From: Pseudomonadota bacterium
GTDB lineage: Bacteria > Pseudomonadota > Gammaproteobacteria > Burkholderiales > Burkholderiaceae_B
Assembly (NCBI GenBank): GCA_023389535.1
Contig: JAEWEH010000139.1
Location: forward strand, 1-5,083
DNA: 5,083 bases
Direction: 5' to 3'
The notes below the pieces were generated by a model that had not been told where the DNA came from, searched no databases, and saw only the letters and a program-made list of their open reading frames with translations. The translations under genes and the position numbers were made by a program. Every line of letters begins with the position of its first letter. Position 1 is the first letter of the stretch. Of the stretch, positions 1 to 5,083 are shown piece after piece.

Positions 1-893
1 CAGTAGTGGTGGGTGATGCGGGCAGACTGCAACAAGCGGCGGCAATCCTGGGCGAACGAATAACGATCAACCGAATAAAAAATCCGGATCAGGCCAAGTA
101 CGAACCCGGCTCCATCGACTGTATCGACCTGGGCCTGATCCCAGCCGACACGCCATTCGGCCAGTTATCCGCTTTATGCGGAGACGCCGCCTATCAATTT
201 ATCGAACGCGCGGTACAGCTGGCCATGGCGGGTGAAGTGGATGCGATCTGTACCGCACCCTTGAACAAAGAGGCGCTACACGCGGGCGGCCATATTTACC
301 CTGGCCATACCGAACTGTTGGCTAAATTGACGGGCACGCCTGAAGTTTCCATGATGCTGTCCTCGCCGCAGCTCAAGGTCATCCACGTAACTACGCACAT
401 CGGCCTGCTTGACGCCATAGAGCGCATCGAGCCAAACCTGGTCGCCCGCACCATTTCCCGAATTCACGAAACACTCGAACGCTCCGGCATCGCGTCCCCA
501 CGCATCGGGGTCTGCGGTATTAATCCGCATGCTGGCGAAAACGGGCTCTTTGGCCGCGGTGAAGAAAAAACGAAAATCATTCCGGCGATCGAAGAGACCC
601 AGGCCAAGGGCATAAATGTACAGGGCCCACTACCCGCCGACACGCTCTTCTTTCGCGCGGCAAGAGGGGACTTCGATGGCGTTGTCGCGATGTATCATGA
701 TCAAGGGCACGGGCCGGTCAAAGTCATGGGGCTGGAAGCCGGTGTCAATGTGACGATCGGCCTGCCGGTCATCAGGACATCTGTCGACCATGGCACCGCC
801 TTCGATATCGCCGGGAAAGGGCTGGCTGACGAACGCAGCCTGATCGAAGCGTTACGCCAGGCCGTGGCGCTCGCGCCGCAGAAAGGCAGCTGA
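1..893 (+). CDS. pdxA2: PdxA2-type 4-phosphate dehydrogenase of acid-sugar catabolism, 5' end cut by the window edge
   Basis: The reading frame is already open at the left edge. The first GTG at 6 lies inside a conserved beta strand (VVVGDAG), so it is not the true start. Alignment from memory with E. coli PdxA (metal ligand His166 against H131 here, counting from the GTG at 6) suggests about 35 residues are missing, including the GDPAG motif. Visible motifs are TAPLNKEAL (83-91), PGHTELL (99-105), TTH (H131), NPHAGE (H175), PADTLF (210-215), YHDQG (H231) and RTSVDHGTAFDIAGKG (257-272). H131, H175 and H231 match the three divalent-metal ligands. Family enzymes oxidise and decarboxylate a 4-phosphorylated hydroxy acid with NAD in the cytoplasm. 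Classical PdxA makes the pyridoxal-phosphate precursor. The YHDQGHGPVK variant, with GH where E. coli PdxA has LP, and the adjoining DeoR regulator and dehydrogenase favour the PdxA2 branch, acting on D-threonate/D-erythronate-type 4-phosphates to give DHAP. Family assignment is firm; the exact substrate is inferred. Confidence 0.92.
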   Translation, partial: VVVGDAGRLQQAAAILGERITINRIKNPDQAKYEPGSIDCIDLGLIPADTPFGQLSALCGDAAYQFIERAVQLAMAGEVDAICTAPLNKEALHAGGHIYPGHTELLAKLTGTPEVSMMLSSPQLKVIHVTTHIGLLDAIERIEPNLVARTISRIHETLERSGIASPRIGVCGINPHAGENGLFGRGEEKTKIIPAIEETQAKGINVQGPLPADTLFFRAARGDFDGVVAMYHDQGHGPVKVMGLEAGVNVTIGLPVIRTSVDHGTAFDIAGKGLADERSLIEALRQAVALAPQKGS

Positions 894-938
894 ACGCAGC
901 ACAGAATGGCGCGACCCGGGCTTATCCGACTTATTTTA

Positions 939-955
939 TTCATGCCTTACATGAA
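939..955. promoter_or_regulatory. Perfect inverted repeat, candidate DeoR operator
   Basis: TTCATG and CATGAA are perfect inverted 6-base arms around the 5-base spacer CCTTA. The dyad ends two bases before the ATG at 958 of the DeoR-family gene. It lies in the 64-base gap after pdxA2, just downstream of an AT-rich tract (931-940) that could hold a -10 element, although no good -35 is visible. The position fits an autoregulatory operator, or a small hairpin covering the ribosome-binding region. This is inferred from symmetry and location only; no consensus for this regulator is known to me. Confidence 0.35.
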
Positions 956-957
956 AG

Positions 958-1749
958 ATGAAAGCGAATAAACGTTCCATGCTCGCGCCGCAAAGGCACG
1001 CAATTATTCTGGAGCACCTGCGCGGCAGCGGCAGCGCCTCATTGGCGACGTTGGTTGATCTGACCGGCGCTTCGGAATCCACCATCCGCCGGGATCTGCT
1101 GGCTTTGAGCTCGCATAGCGGCAATGTGCGCCGCATCCACGGCGGCGCAGTCAGCGCCCGGCCTGAGTCGTCAATCTATGAGCCGCCGTCGCAAGTGGCC
1201 GAACACCTCAATACGCAGGCGAAACAACGAATAGGGGATGCCGCTGCCAAGCTGATGCTGGATGGCCAGAGCGTTATTTTTGACAGCAGCTCGACCGTCA
1301 TGGCAGCTGCCCGCGCCGCCATAAAGCGTGGGCTGTCGATCACTGCCATCACAAACGACCTGGCAATTGCTCAGGTGTTGAATACGTCGGCGGCCGGAAG
1401 CGTCATCGTCAGCGGCGGGATACTGCGGTCCAACACCAACACTATGTATGGTCCCGTATGCGAATCATTGCTGCGCGGAATCCATGTTGACTTGCTGTTC
1501 CTTGGTGCACACGCTGTGTCAGAAACGGGGCTGAGCGAAAGTTCCATGGAAATCGCCGATATAAAACGACACATGATCTCTACTGCAAAGCGCGTGGTGC
1601 TACTCGCCGATCAATCGAAATTCGGACGCAGGTCGTTCGCGCACATATGCGGCCTGCGAGATCTGGATATGATGATTACCGATGCGACAGCCGCCCAATG
1701 CGCCGAATATGGTTTGCAAGAAACGGGAGTACAGCTGCGTTTGGTTTAG
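958..1749 (+). CDS. DeoR-family transcriptional regulator
   Basis: At 263 residues this is the usual length for the DeoR family. The N-terminal winged helix-turn-helix spans about residues 13-64, with the family signature SLATLVDLTGASESTIRRDL (28-47) followed by VRRIHGGA (57-64). The C-terminal sugar-phosphate-sensing domain spans about residues 87-245 and shows RIGDAAAKLMLDGQSVIFDSSST-like blocks (91-113), TND (132-134), GG (153-154), FLGAHAVSETGLS (181-193) and LLADQSKFG (215-223). Such proteins usually repress catabolic genes and are released by a phosphorylated sugar or acid. The gene sits between pdxA2 (64-base gap) and an Ldh2-family oxidoreductase (38-base gap) on the same strand, so it most likely governs this cluster. 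Its effector might be a four-carbon acid-sugar phosphate, which is inference. An in-frame stop at 952-954 rules out a longer product. No strong Shine-Dalgarno supports 958, and the ATG at 979 (residue 8) would also give a typical DeoR start. Confidence 0.93.
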   Translation: MKANKRSMLAPQRHAIILEHLRGSGSASLATLVDLTGASESTIRRDLLALSSHSGNVRRIHGGAVSARPESSIYEPPSQVAEHLNTQAKQRIGDAAAKLMLDGQSVIFDSSSTVMAAARAAIKRGLSITAITNDLAIAQVLNTSAAGSVIVSGGILRSNTNTMYGPVCESLLRGIHVDLLFLGAHAVSETGLSESSMEIADIKRHMISTAKRVVLLADQSKFGRRSFAHICGLRDLDMMITDATAAQCAEYGLQETGVQLRLV

Positions 1750-1773
1750 GCAAGGTCCGACCGGCCAGCATAC

Positions 1774-1779
1774 AGGAGG
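1774..1779 (+). promoter_or_regulatory. Strong Shine-Dalgarno that fixes the Ldh2-family start
   Basis: A perfect AGGAGG lies eight bases before the ATG at 1788. It selects this start over the longer open frame that runs back into the DeoR coding region. Its strength contrasts with the poor site before the DeoR gene, suggesting the oxidoreductase is translated much more than the regulator from a shared transcript. Confidence 0.85.
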
Positions 1780-1787
1780 AGCTCTTC

Positions 1788-2852
1788 ATGAAAGACAGCA
1801 CAATAAACAAGCGATACGAACCGGGCGGCATGGGAAAGCTCGCTCAGACCCTTTTCCTTCGAGCGGGCCTGGAGCAAGAAAAGGCCCAAGCGGTCGCTTC
1901 TATACTATTGGAAGCCGACATGATGGGGCATGTCACGCACGGATTGGCGCTGTTGCCGGCATATCTGGGTGCCGCTGAATCCGGCGCTTTGACCTGCCAC
2001 GGCGAACCCGATGTCATCAGCGACCGCGGCGCTTGTATAACATGGCAGGGTAAGCGTCTTCCCGGCCCCTGGCTTACCGCTAAGGCCGTGGATCTGGCAC
2101 TGGATCGCGTACAGACCTACGGTACAGTCACCGTGGCCATTTCGGACAGTCATCACATAGGCGCACTGGCTGCCTATTTGAAGCGTGCGACCGATCGGGG
2201 CTATATGCTTCTGATCGCGAGCTCCATGCCGTCGCTAGCAGGCGTAGCTCCCTATGGCGGCACCCGTGCGGTATTCACTCCCAACCCCATGGCCGTCGGC
2301 ATACCCACGGATGGCGACCCGATTCTTCTGGATGTCAGCTCGTCCATCACAACGATCAACCTTACAAAACAGCTCGCCAAGGCGGGGAAGAAATTTCCCT
2401 ATCCTTGGCTGATGGATACTGCCGGCAATGCCAGCAACGATCCGGAAACAGCCCTCTCTCAAGGCGGCACCTTGCTCCCTGTCGGTGGGCTGGACCATGG
2501 GCATAAAGGCTATAGCTGGGCCTTGTTGGTTGAAGCCCTCTCCACACTGTCCGGATTCGGCCGGGCCGAACAGCCCTCCGGCACGTCCGTTTCTGTGTTC
2601 ATCCAGGCTATTGACCCGAATGCGTTTGGCGGACAGGACCGCTTCAAACATCAAATGACATGGCTGGGCAATGCCTGCAAGGACAATCCTCCCCGCACCG
2701 GGGTCGAACGTGTACGCCTTCCCGGCGAAAGAGCGTTAGCCCATATACGCGAATCGAAGGAACGGGGCGTGGCGCTGTCGGACAGCATCATCGAGGGGCT
2801 GGCACATTATGCTGAAAAATACGGCCTACAAATGCCGGCTCCTTTGAAGTAA
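1788..2852 (+). CDS. Ldh2-family (malate/L-lactate dehydrogenase-like) NAD(P)-dependent oxidoreductase
   Basis: A 354-residue cytoplasmic protein of normal length for the Ldh_2 fold, the family of ureidoglycolate dehydrogenase AllD, 2,3-diketo-L-gulonate reductase YiaK, sulfolactate dehydrogenase ComC and piperideine-2-carboxylate reductase. Members interconvert 2-hydroxy (or imino) acids and 2-oxo acids with NAD(P). Visible blocks are GHVTHGLALLPAYL (47-60), SDSHHIGALAAY (119-130), APYGG (154-158), TPNPMAVGIP (164-173), LLDVSSS (180-186), PWLMDTAGNASNDP (206-219), LLPVGGLDHGHKGYSWALLVE (from 229) and a C-terminal RLPGERA (310-316). H51 corresponds to the catalytic His of the SHG motif in YiaK, and H123 to AllD H116. 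The Arg four residues after the SHG His in AllD and YiaK is Leu55 here. The start is set by AGGAGG at 1774-1779. The gene probably shares a transcript with deoR and pdxA2, so its substrate may be a hydroxy acid of the same pathway; that is not shown by the sequence. Confidence 0.9.
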   Translation: MKDSTINKRYEPGGMGKLAQTLFLRAGLEQEKAQAVASILLEADMMGHVTHGLALLPAYLGAAESGALTCHGEPDVISDRGACITWQGKRLPGPWLTAKAVDLALDRVQTYGTVTVAISDSHHIGALAAYLKRATDRGYMLLIASSMPSLAGVAPYGGTRAVFTPNPMAVGIPTDGDPILLDVSSSITTINLTKQLAKAGKKFPYPWLMDTAGNASNDPETALSQGGTLLPVGGLDHGHKGYSWALLVEALSTLSGFGRAEQPSGTSVSVFIQAIDPNAFGGQDRFKHQMTWLGNACKDNPPRTGVERVRLPGERALAHIRESKERGVALSDSIIEGLAHYAEKYGLQMPAPLK

Positions 2853-2952
2853 AGCCTTGGCTCCATCGACGATTCTTGCCATATCGCCGCGTCCTGTGTT
2901 ATCCATTTCCAATCAGCCAGAAAGAATGATCCTAATCTCTCCGCCCGAACGC

Positions 2953-2985
2953 ACAGGCTGCCGTGGCGGTTAGTCTGTATTTTTT
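2953..2985 (+). terminator. Intrinsic terminator (possible attenuator) before the hydrolase gene
   Basis: ACAGGCTGCCG (2953-2963) pairs with CGG (2967-2969) and TAGTCTGT (2971-2978), giving an 11-pair stem that includes two G-T wobbles. It has one bulged T at 2970 and a three-base loop TGG. An A and six T residues follow (2979-2985). This is the classical form of a Rho-independent terminator on the + strand. It lies 100 bases after the stop of the Ldh2-family gene and could end that operon. Its T-tract, however, stops one base before the Shine-Dalgarno of the next gene, so any transcript carrying that site and starting upstream must pass it. No good promoter is visible between hairpin and start codon. 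Confidence 0.65.
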
Positions 2986-2986
2986 C

Positions 2987-2991
2987 AAGGA
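2987..2991 (+). promoter_or_regulatory. Shine-Dalgarno of the dienelactone hydrolase gene
   Basis: AAGGA ends six bases before the ATG at 2998, a normal spacing that supports this start. It follows directly on the T-tract of the upstream terminator-like hairpin, separated by a single C. Confidence 0.7.
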
Positions 2992-2997
2992 CTCGAA

Positions 2998-3657
2998 ATG
3001 AACAAAACCCTTAATACCAAAGACGGAAAAACCATATCAGCCTACCACGCCGGTTCCGCCGACTCCCCATGCGCCCTGGTGGTGCTGCAAGAAATCTTCG
3101 GCGTCAATTCGCACATCCGCGAAGTTTGCGATCGTTTTGCCGCCGACGGCTACGAAGTCATCGCGCCAGCACTGTTCGATCGCATCGAGCCCGGCAAAGA
3201 ACTGGGCTATACGCAGGATGACGTTCAACAGGGCCTGGCCTTGCGCAGCAAGATCAAACTGGAAGAATCGCTGGCAGACATCGACGCCGCGATTCAGGCG
3301 CTTGGCGACAAGCCCGTCGGCATCATCGGTTATTGCTGGGGCGGCACGCTGTCCTGGCAGGCCGCCTGCAAGCTCGACGGCCTGAAGGCAGCGGTCTGCT
3401 GGTATGGCGGGGGCATCGCCGAGGCCCGTTCGCAAAAGCCCAAGGTGCCGGTTCAGATGCACTTCGGCGATCAGGACGGCTCGATCCCCATGAAGGATGT
3501 CGGGGCCATCAAGGAGGCTCAACCGCAGGTGGAGACGTATGTCTACGAAGGCGCAGGACATGGCTTCGGCTGCGACCAACGCGCCTCCTACGACAAAGAA
3601 GCCTATGAACTCGCCCGCAAGCGTTCGCTGGATTTCTTTGCGAAGAAGCTGGTTTAA
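2998..3657 (+). CDS. Dienelactone hydrolase family protein
   Basis: A 219-residue alpha/beta hydrolase with no signal peptide, close to the usual length for dienelactone hydrolases (about 230). The nucleophile elbow is GYCWGG (111-116, C113). The acid is most likely D160 in HFGDQDGSIP (155-164), and the base is H188 in GAGHGF (185-190). QEIFG (31-35) supplies the Glu (E32) that in ClcD-type enzymes interacts with the nucleophilic Cys. The triad is therefore complete and the protein should be an active cytosolic hydrolase. Classical members open dienelactone in chlorocatechol breakdown, but no aromatic-pathway genes are near, so the natural substrate is unknown and a general carboxylester or lactone hydrolase is equally possible. 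The start is supported by AAGGA six bases upstream. It is followed after 74 bases by otsB on the same strand, with which it may be cotranscribed. Family is certain, substrate is not. Confidence 0.93.
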   Translation: MNKTLNTKDGKTISAYHAGSADSPCALVVLQEIFGVNSHIREVCDRFAADGYEVIAPALFDRIEPGKELGYTQDDVQQGLALRSKIKLEESLADIDAAIQALGDKPVGIIGYCWGGTLSWQAACKLDGLKAAVCWYGGGIAEARSQKPKVPVQMHFGDQDGSIPMKDVGAIKEAQPQVETYVYEGAGHGFGCDQRASYDKEAYELARKRSLDFFAKKLV

Positions 3658-3671
3658 GTTCAACAAGGCGC

Positions 3672-3723
3672 GCGGGGCGGCTTCCCAGTTTTTCTTAAAA
3701 AGCCACATGGCATCTCGCCCCGC
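3672..3723. repeat. Long-range GC-rich inverted repeat ahead of otsB
   Basis: GCGGGGCG (3672-3679) and CGCCCCGC (3716-3723) are perfect inverted 8-base arms around 36 bases. The interior holds a smaller pair, GGCTT (3679-3683) and AAGCC (3700-3704), plus a short T-run (3689-3693). The right arm ends eight bases before the otsB ATG, where a Shine-Dalgarno would be expected and none is seen. In RNA it could restrain otsB translation or separate it from the upstream gene. Loop size and the GC-rich context mean it could be chance. Confidence 0.35.
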
Positions 3724-3731
3724 CTGATGAT

Positions 3732-4484
3732 ATGGCTAGCAACCTCGATCTCAAACACTTCCTTCCCGACCCCGCCCTGTGGGCGTTCTTCTTCGACCTG
3801 GACGGCACGTTGGCGCCGCTTGCCGAACGCCCGGACTTGGCACGTGTCCCGGAATCCACTATTCGCCAACTGACGGATTTGCAGCGGGCCGCTGCCGGCG
3901 CGCTAGCCGTCATTTCGGGCCGCCCTCTCGACACACTGGACACGCTGCTCCATCCCCTGGTGCTGCCCGTGGGCGCCGAGCACGGAGCAGTTGTTCGCCA
4001 TGTCGGCGGGCGCATCGATCCAGCAAGCAACGTCGCGCCGCTGGTGCAGGCCTTGGCGGCCCACGTGGCTCAAGGGCTGCAGCACGAACCAGGGGTTTTG
4101 TTGGAATCCAAGGATTTCGGCCTGGCTGTTCATTACCGCCTGGCGCCCGCTGCAGAAGGCGCCGTGAAGCGACTCATGGAATCCGCGGTCAGCCTCTTTC
4201 CGCAATTCGAGCTGCTGCCAGGCAAAATGGTCGTCGAAGCCAAATTGCCTGGTGTAAACAAGGGGCATGCATTATGGCGTCTTATGCAAGAACCGCCATT
4301 TAGCGGTAGAAGGCCTTTGATGGTGGGCGACGACACCACCGACGAGGCCGCGTTTCTCCAAGCCAACGCGCTGGGCGGCAGCAGCATCAAGATAGGGTCG
4401 GGCGATACCTCTGCAGCATTGCGGCTGGGCGAACAAGCCCTGCTGTCCAGCTGGCTCGGCGCACTTTTGCAACGGACGGGCTGA
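3732..4484 (+). CDS. otsB: Trehalose-6-phosphate phosphatase OtsB
   Basis: A 250-residue HAD-superfamily phosphatase, near the length of E. coli OtsB (266), which hydrolyses trehalose 6-phosphate to trehalose in the cytoplasm. Motif I is FDLDGTLAPL (21-30), with nucleophile D22 and acid/base D24. Motif II is S62 in ISGRP (61-65). Motif III is K177 in GVNKGHAL (174-181). Motif IV is GDDTTDE (199-205), whose acidic residues bind Mg2+. GAEHGA (81-86) and VVEAKLPGVNKG (167-178) are typical of the OtsB family and separate it from other HAD enzymes. The in-frame stop at 3696-3698, with no ATG, GTG or TTG between it and 3732, forces this start although no clear Shine-Dalgarno precedes it. It faces otsA tail-to-tail across 38 bases, so the two pathway enzymes must be transcribed separately. 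Function is considered firm. Confidence 0.95.
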   Translation: MASNLDLKHFLPDPALWAFFFDLDGTLAPLAERPDLARVPESTIRQLTDLQRAAAGALAVISGRPLDTLDTLLHPLVLPVGAEHGAVVRHVGGRIDPASNVAPLVQALAAHVAQGLQHEPGVLLESKDFGLAVHYRLAPAAEGAVKRLMESAVSLFPQFELLPGKMVVEAKLPGVNKGHALWRLMQEPPFSGRRPLMVGDDTTDEAAFLQANALGGSSIKIGSGDTSAALRLGEQALLSSWLGALLQRTG

Positions 4485-4522
4485 CGGCAGCCACTTGCCT
4501 CGTCGGTATAGCACCGCCAGCG

Positions 4523-5083
4523 CTATGTGGGCTGCTCCAGATCCTGGATGAAGCGCTCGCGCCATGCCTGCAAGCTGTTCTTCTGCAGTACGCTCATCAT
4601 TGCCTCGTGGCGCTGCCTGCGTTCGGCGACGCCCATGTCCAGCGCCCCCTGCAAAGCCTTTGCGATACCAGCGGTATCATGGGGATTGATGATCAGCGCC
4701 CCTTCCGCCAGCTCGTGCGCCGCCCCCGCAAATTCCGACAGGACCAGCACACCGGGATCATCTTCCGGTTGGGCCGCCACATATTCCTTGGCGACCAAGT
4801 TCATGCCATCGCGCAGCGAGGTTACCAGCCCCACCTGCGACGCCCGGAAGAATGACATCAAAGTTGGCCGGTCGAAGGAACGGTTCATGTAGCGTATCGG
4901 CGTCCAGGACAGCTCTGTCCAGCGGCCGTTGATGCGCCCAGCGGTCTGCTCCAGCAAGCGCCGCAGGTTGCTATACCCGTGAACATCCGAGCGCGATGGC
5001 GGAGCGATCTGCACGAAAGACACCTGCCCCGTGAATTTCGGCTCGGTATCGAGCAAGCATTCGAAGCCGCGGAAGCGCTCCAC
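4523..5083 (-). CDS. otsA: Trehalose-6-phosphate synthase OtsA, C-terminal part, cut by the window edge
   Basis: The frame is open at the right edge. The GTG at 5081-5083 is an internal Val in VERFRGFE, equivalent to LPERFLAYE in E. coli OtsA, so the true start lies outside. The 186 residues present are about the last 40% of a protein of around 470. This GT20 enzyme joins UDP-glucose and glucose 6-phosphate into trehalose 6-phosphate with retention. The C-terminal Rossmann domain is visible: VQIAPPSRSDV (24-34), AGRINGRW (48-55), WTPIRYMNRSFDR (60-72), then the donor-binding block SLRDGMNLVAKEYVAAQ (89-105), whose Asp92 and Glu100 match E. coli D361 and E369, and GVLVLSEFAGAAHEL (111-125). 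Similarity to the E. coli protein is strong right to the end (FIQDLEQ). It converges on otsB, the next enzyme of the pathway. No frameshift or missing residue is seen in the part present. Confidence 0.97.
   Translation of the reverse strand: MERFRGFECLLDTEPKFTGQVSFVQIAPPSRSDVHGYSNLRRLLEQTAGRINGRWTELSWTPIRYMNRSFDRPTLMSFFRASQVGLVTSLRDGMNLVAKEYVAAQPEDDPGVLVLSEFAGAAHELAEGALIINPHDTAGIAKALQGALDMGVAERRQRHEAMMSVLQKNSLQAWRERFIQDLEQPT

Noticed and set aside
1..893. Classical PdxA of pyridoxal phosphate biosynthesis
   Set aside because: The YHDQGHGPVK variant and the neighbouring DeoR regulator and dehydrogenase fit PdxA2 better, and no ksgA or surA-type neighbours are seen. It is not fully excluded because the N-terminus is missing.
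942..971. Ten-codon ORF (MPYMKDESE) overlapping the DeoR start
   Set aside because: It has no ribosome-binding site, its composition is not informative, and it overlaps the candidate operator. It is most likely chance.
1647..1787. In-frame upstream extension of the Ldh2-family gene (47 extra codons) overlapping the DeoR gene
   Set aside because: The extension overlaps about 100 bases of clear DeoR C-terminal coding sequence and does not resemble the family. A perfect AGGAGG lies eight bases before the ATG at 1788.
2235..2654. 139-residue open frame on the minus strand within the Ldh2-family gene
   Set aside because: It is fully antisense to conserved family motifs and shows no motif of its own; it is a shadow frame.
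2876..2905. Candidate sigma-70 promoter TTGCCA-N18-TATCCA before the hydrolase leader
   Set aside because: The -35 is good, but the -10 matches only three of six bases with non-ideal spacing. It is too weak to list as a feature, though it would suit the attenuator idea.
3037..3708. 223-residue open frame on the minus strand opposite the dienelactone hydrolase
   Set aside because: It lies antisense to a gene with an intact catalytic triad. Its composition is what the reverse frame of a GC-rich gene gives, and no recognisable domain was seen.
4485..4522. Possible terminator between otsB and otsA
   Set aside because: Only a four-pair stem (CGGT 4504-4507 with ACCG 4513-4516) is visible, with no T-tract on either strand.
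1..5083. Mobile elements, CRISPR arrays, tRNA/rRNA genes, defence or toxin-antitoxin systems
   Set aside because: Reading both strands found no direct-repeat arrays, transposase motifs, cloverleaf-like sequences or paired small ORFs. All large open frames are accounted for by six metabolic or regulatory genes.

Overview
The window looks like an ordinary chromosomal stretch of a moderately GC-rich proteobacterium. The best guess is a betaproteobacterium of the Alcaligenaceae/Burkholderiales type. That guess rests only on gene content and base composition (an acid-sugar PdxA2 cluster next to trehalose genes of the E. coli OtsA/OtsB type), and no marker gene fixes the taxon. Genes fill almost everything; the longest gap is about 145 bases. 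No RNA gene, insertion sequence, CRISPR array or phage gene was seen.

Region 1 (1-2852) is a same-strand catabolic cluster: a PdxA2-type NAD-dependent 4-phosphate dehydrogenase cut by the left edge, a DeoR-family sugar-phosphate-sensing repressor, and an Ldh2-family (malate/L-lactate dehydrogenase-like) NAD(P)-dependent oxidoreductase. PdxA2 enzymes are known from D-threonate and related four-carbon acid-sugar catabolism, where a DUF1537 kinase makes the 4-phosphate substrate. Here the kinase and transporter are not visible and would have to lie to the left. The DeoR protein probably controls the cluster. A perfect 6+6 inverted repeat just before its start codon is a candidate operator. The substrate of the Ldh2 enzyme is not evident, and it carries Leu where the family usually has a substrate-binding Arg.

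Region 2 (2853-2997) is the leader between the catabolic cluster and the next gene. It contains a convincing intrinsic terminator hairpin whose T-tract ends one base before the Shine-Dalgarno of the downstream gene. A mutually exclusive alternative pairing and a 15-codon upstream ORF overlap the same hairpin. This is either the end of the catabolic operon or a possible attenuator.

Region 3 (2998-5083) holds a dienelactone-hydrolase-family alpha/beta hydrolase with an intact Cys/Asp/His triad, then trehalose-6-phosphate phosphatase (otsB). Convergent to it is the C-terminal third of trehalose-6-phosphate synthase (otsA), cut by the right edge. OtsA makes trehalose 6-phosphate from UDP-glucose and glucose 6-phosphate, and OtsB dephosphorylates it to trehalose, a compatible solute. 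The tail-to-tail layout of the two genes differs from the familiar otsBA operon.

I did not find a clearly novel biological system. The most interesting leads are the terminator-in-leader structure before the hydrolase, the dyad at the DeoR start, and the altered active-site motif of the Ldh2 enzyme.
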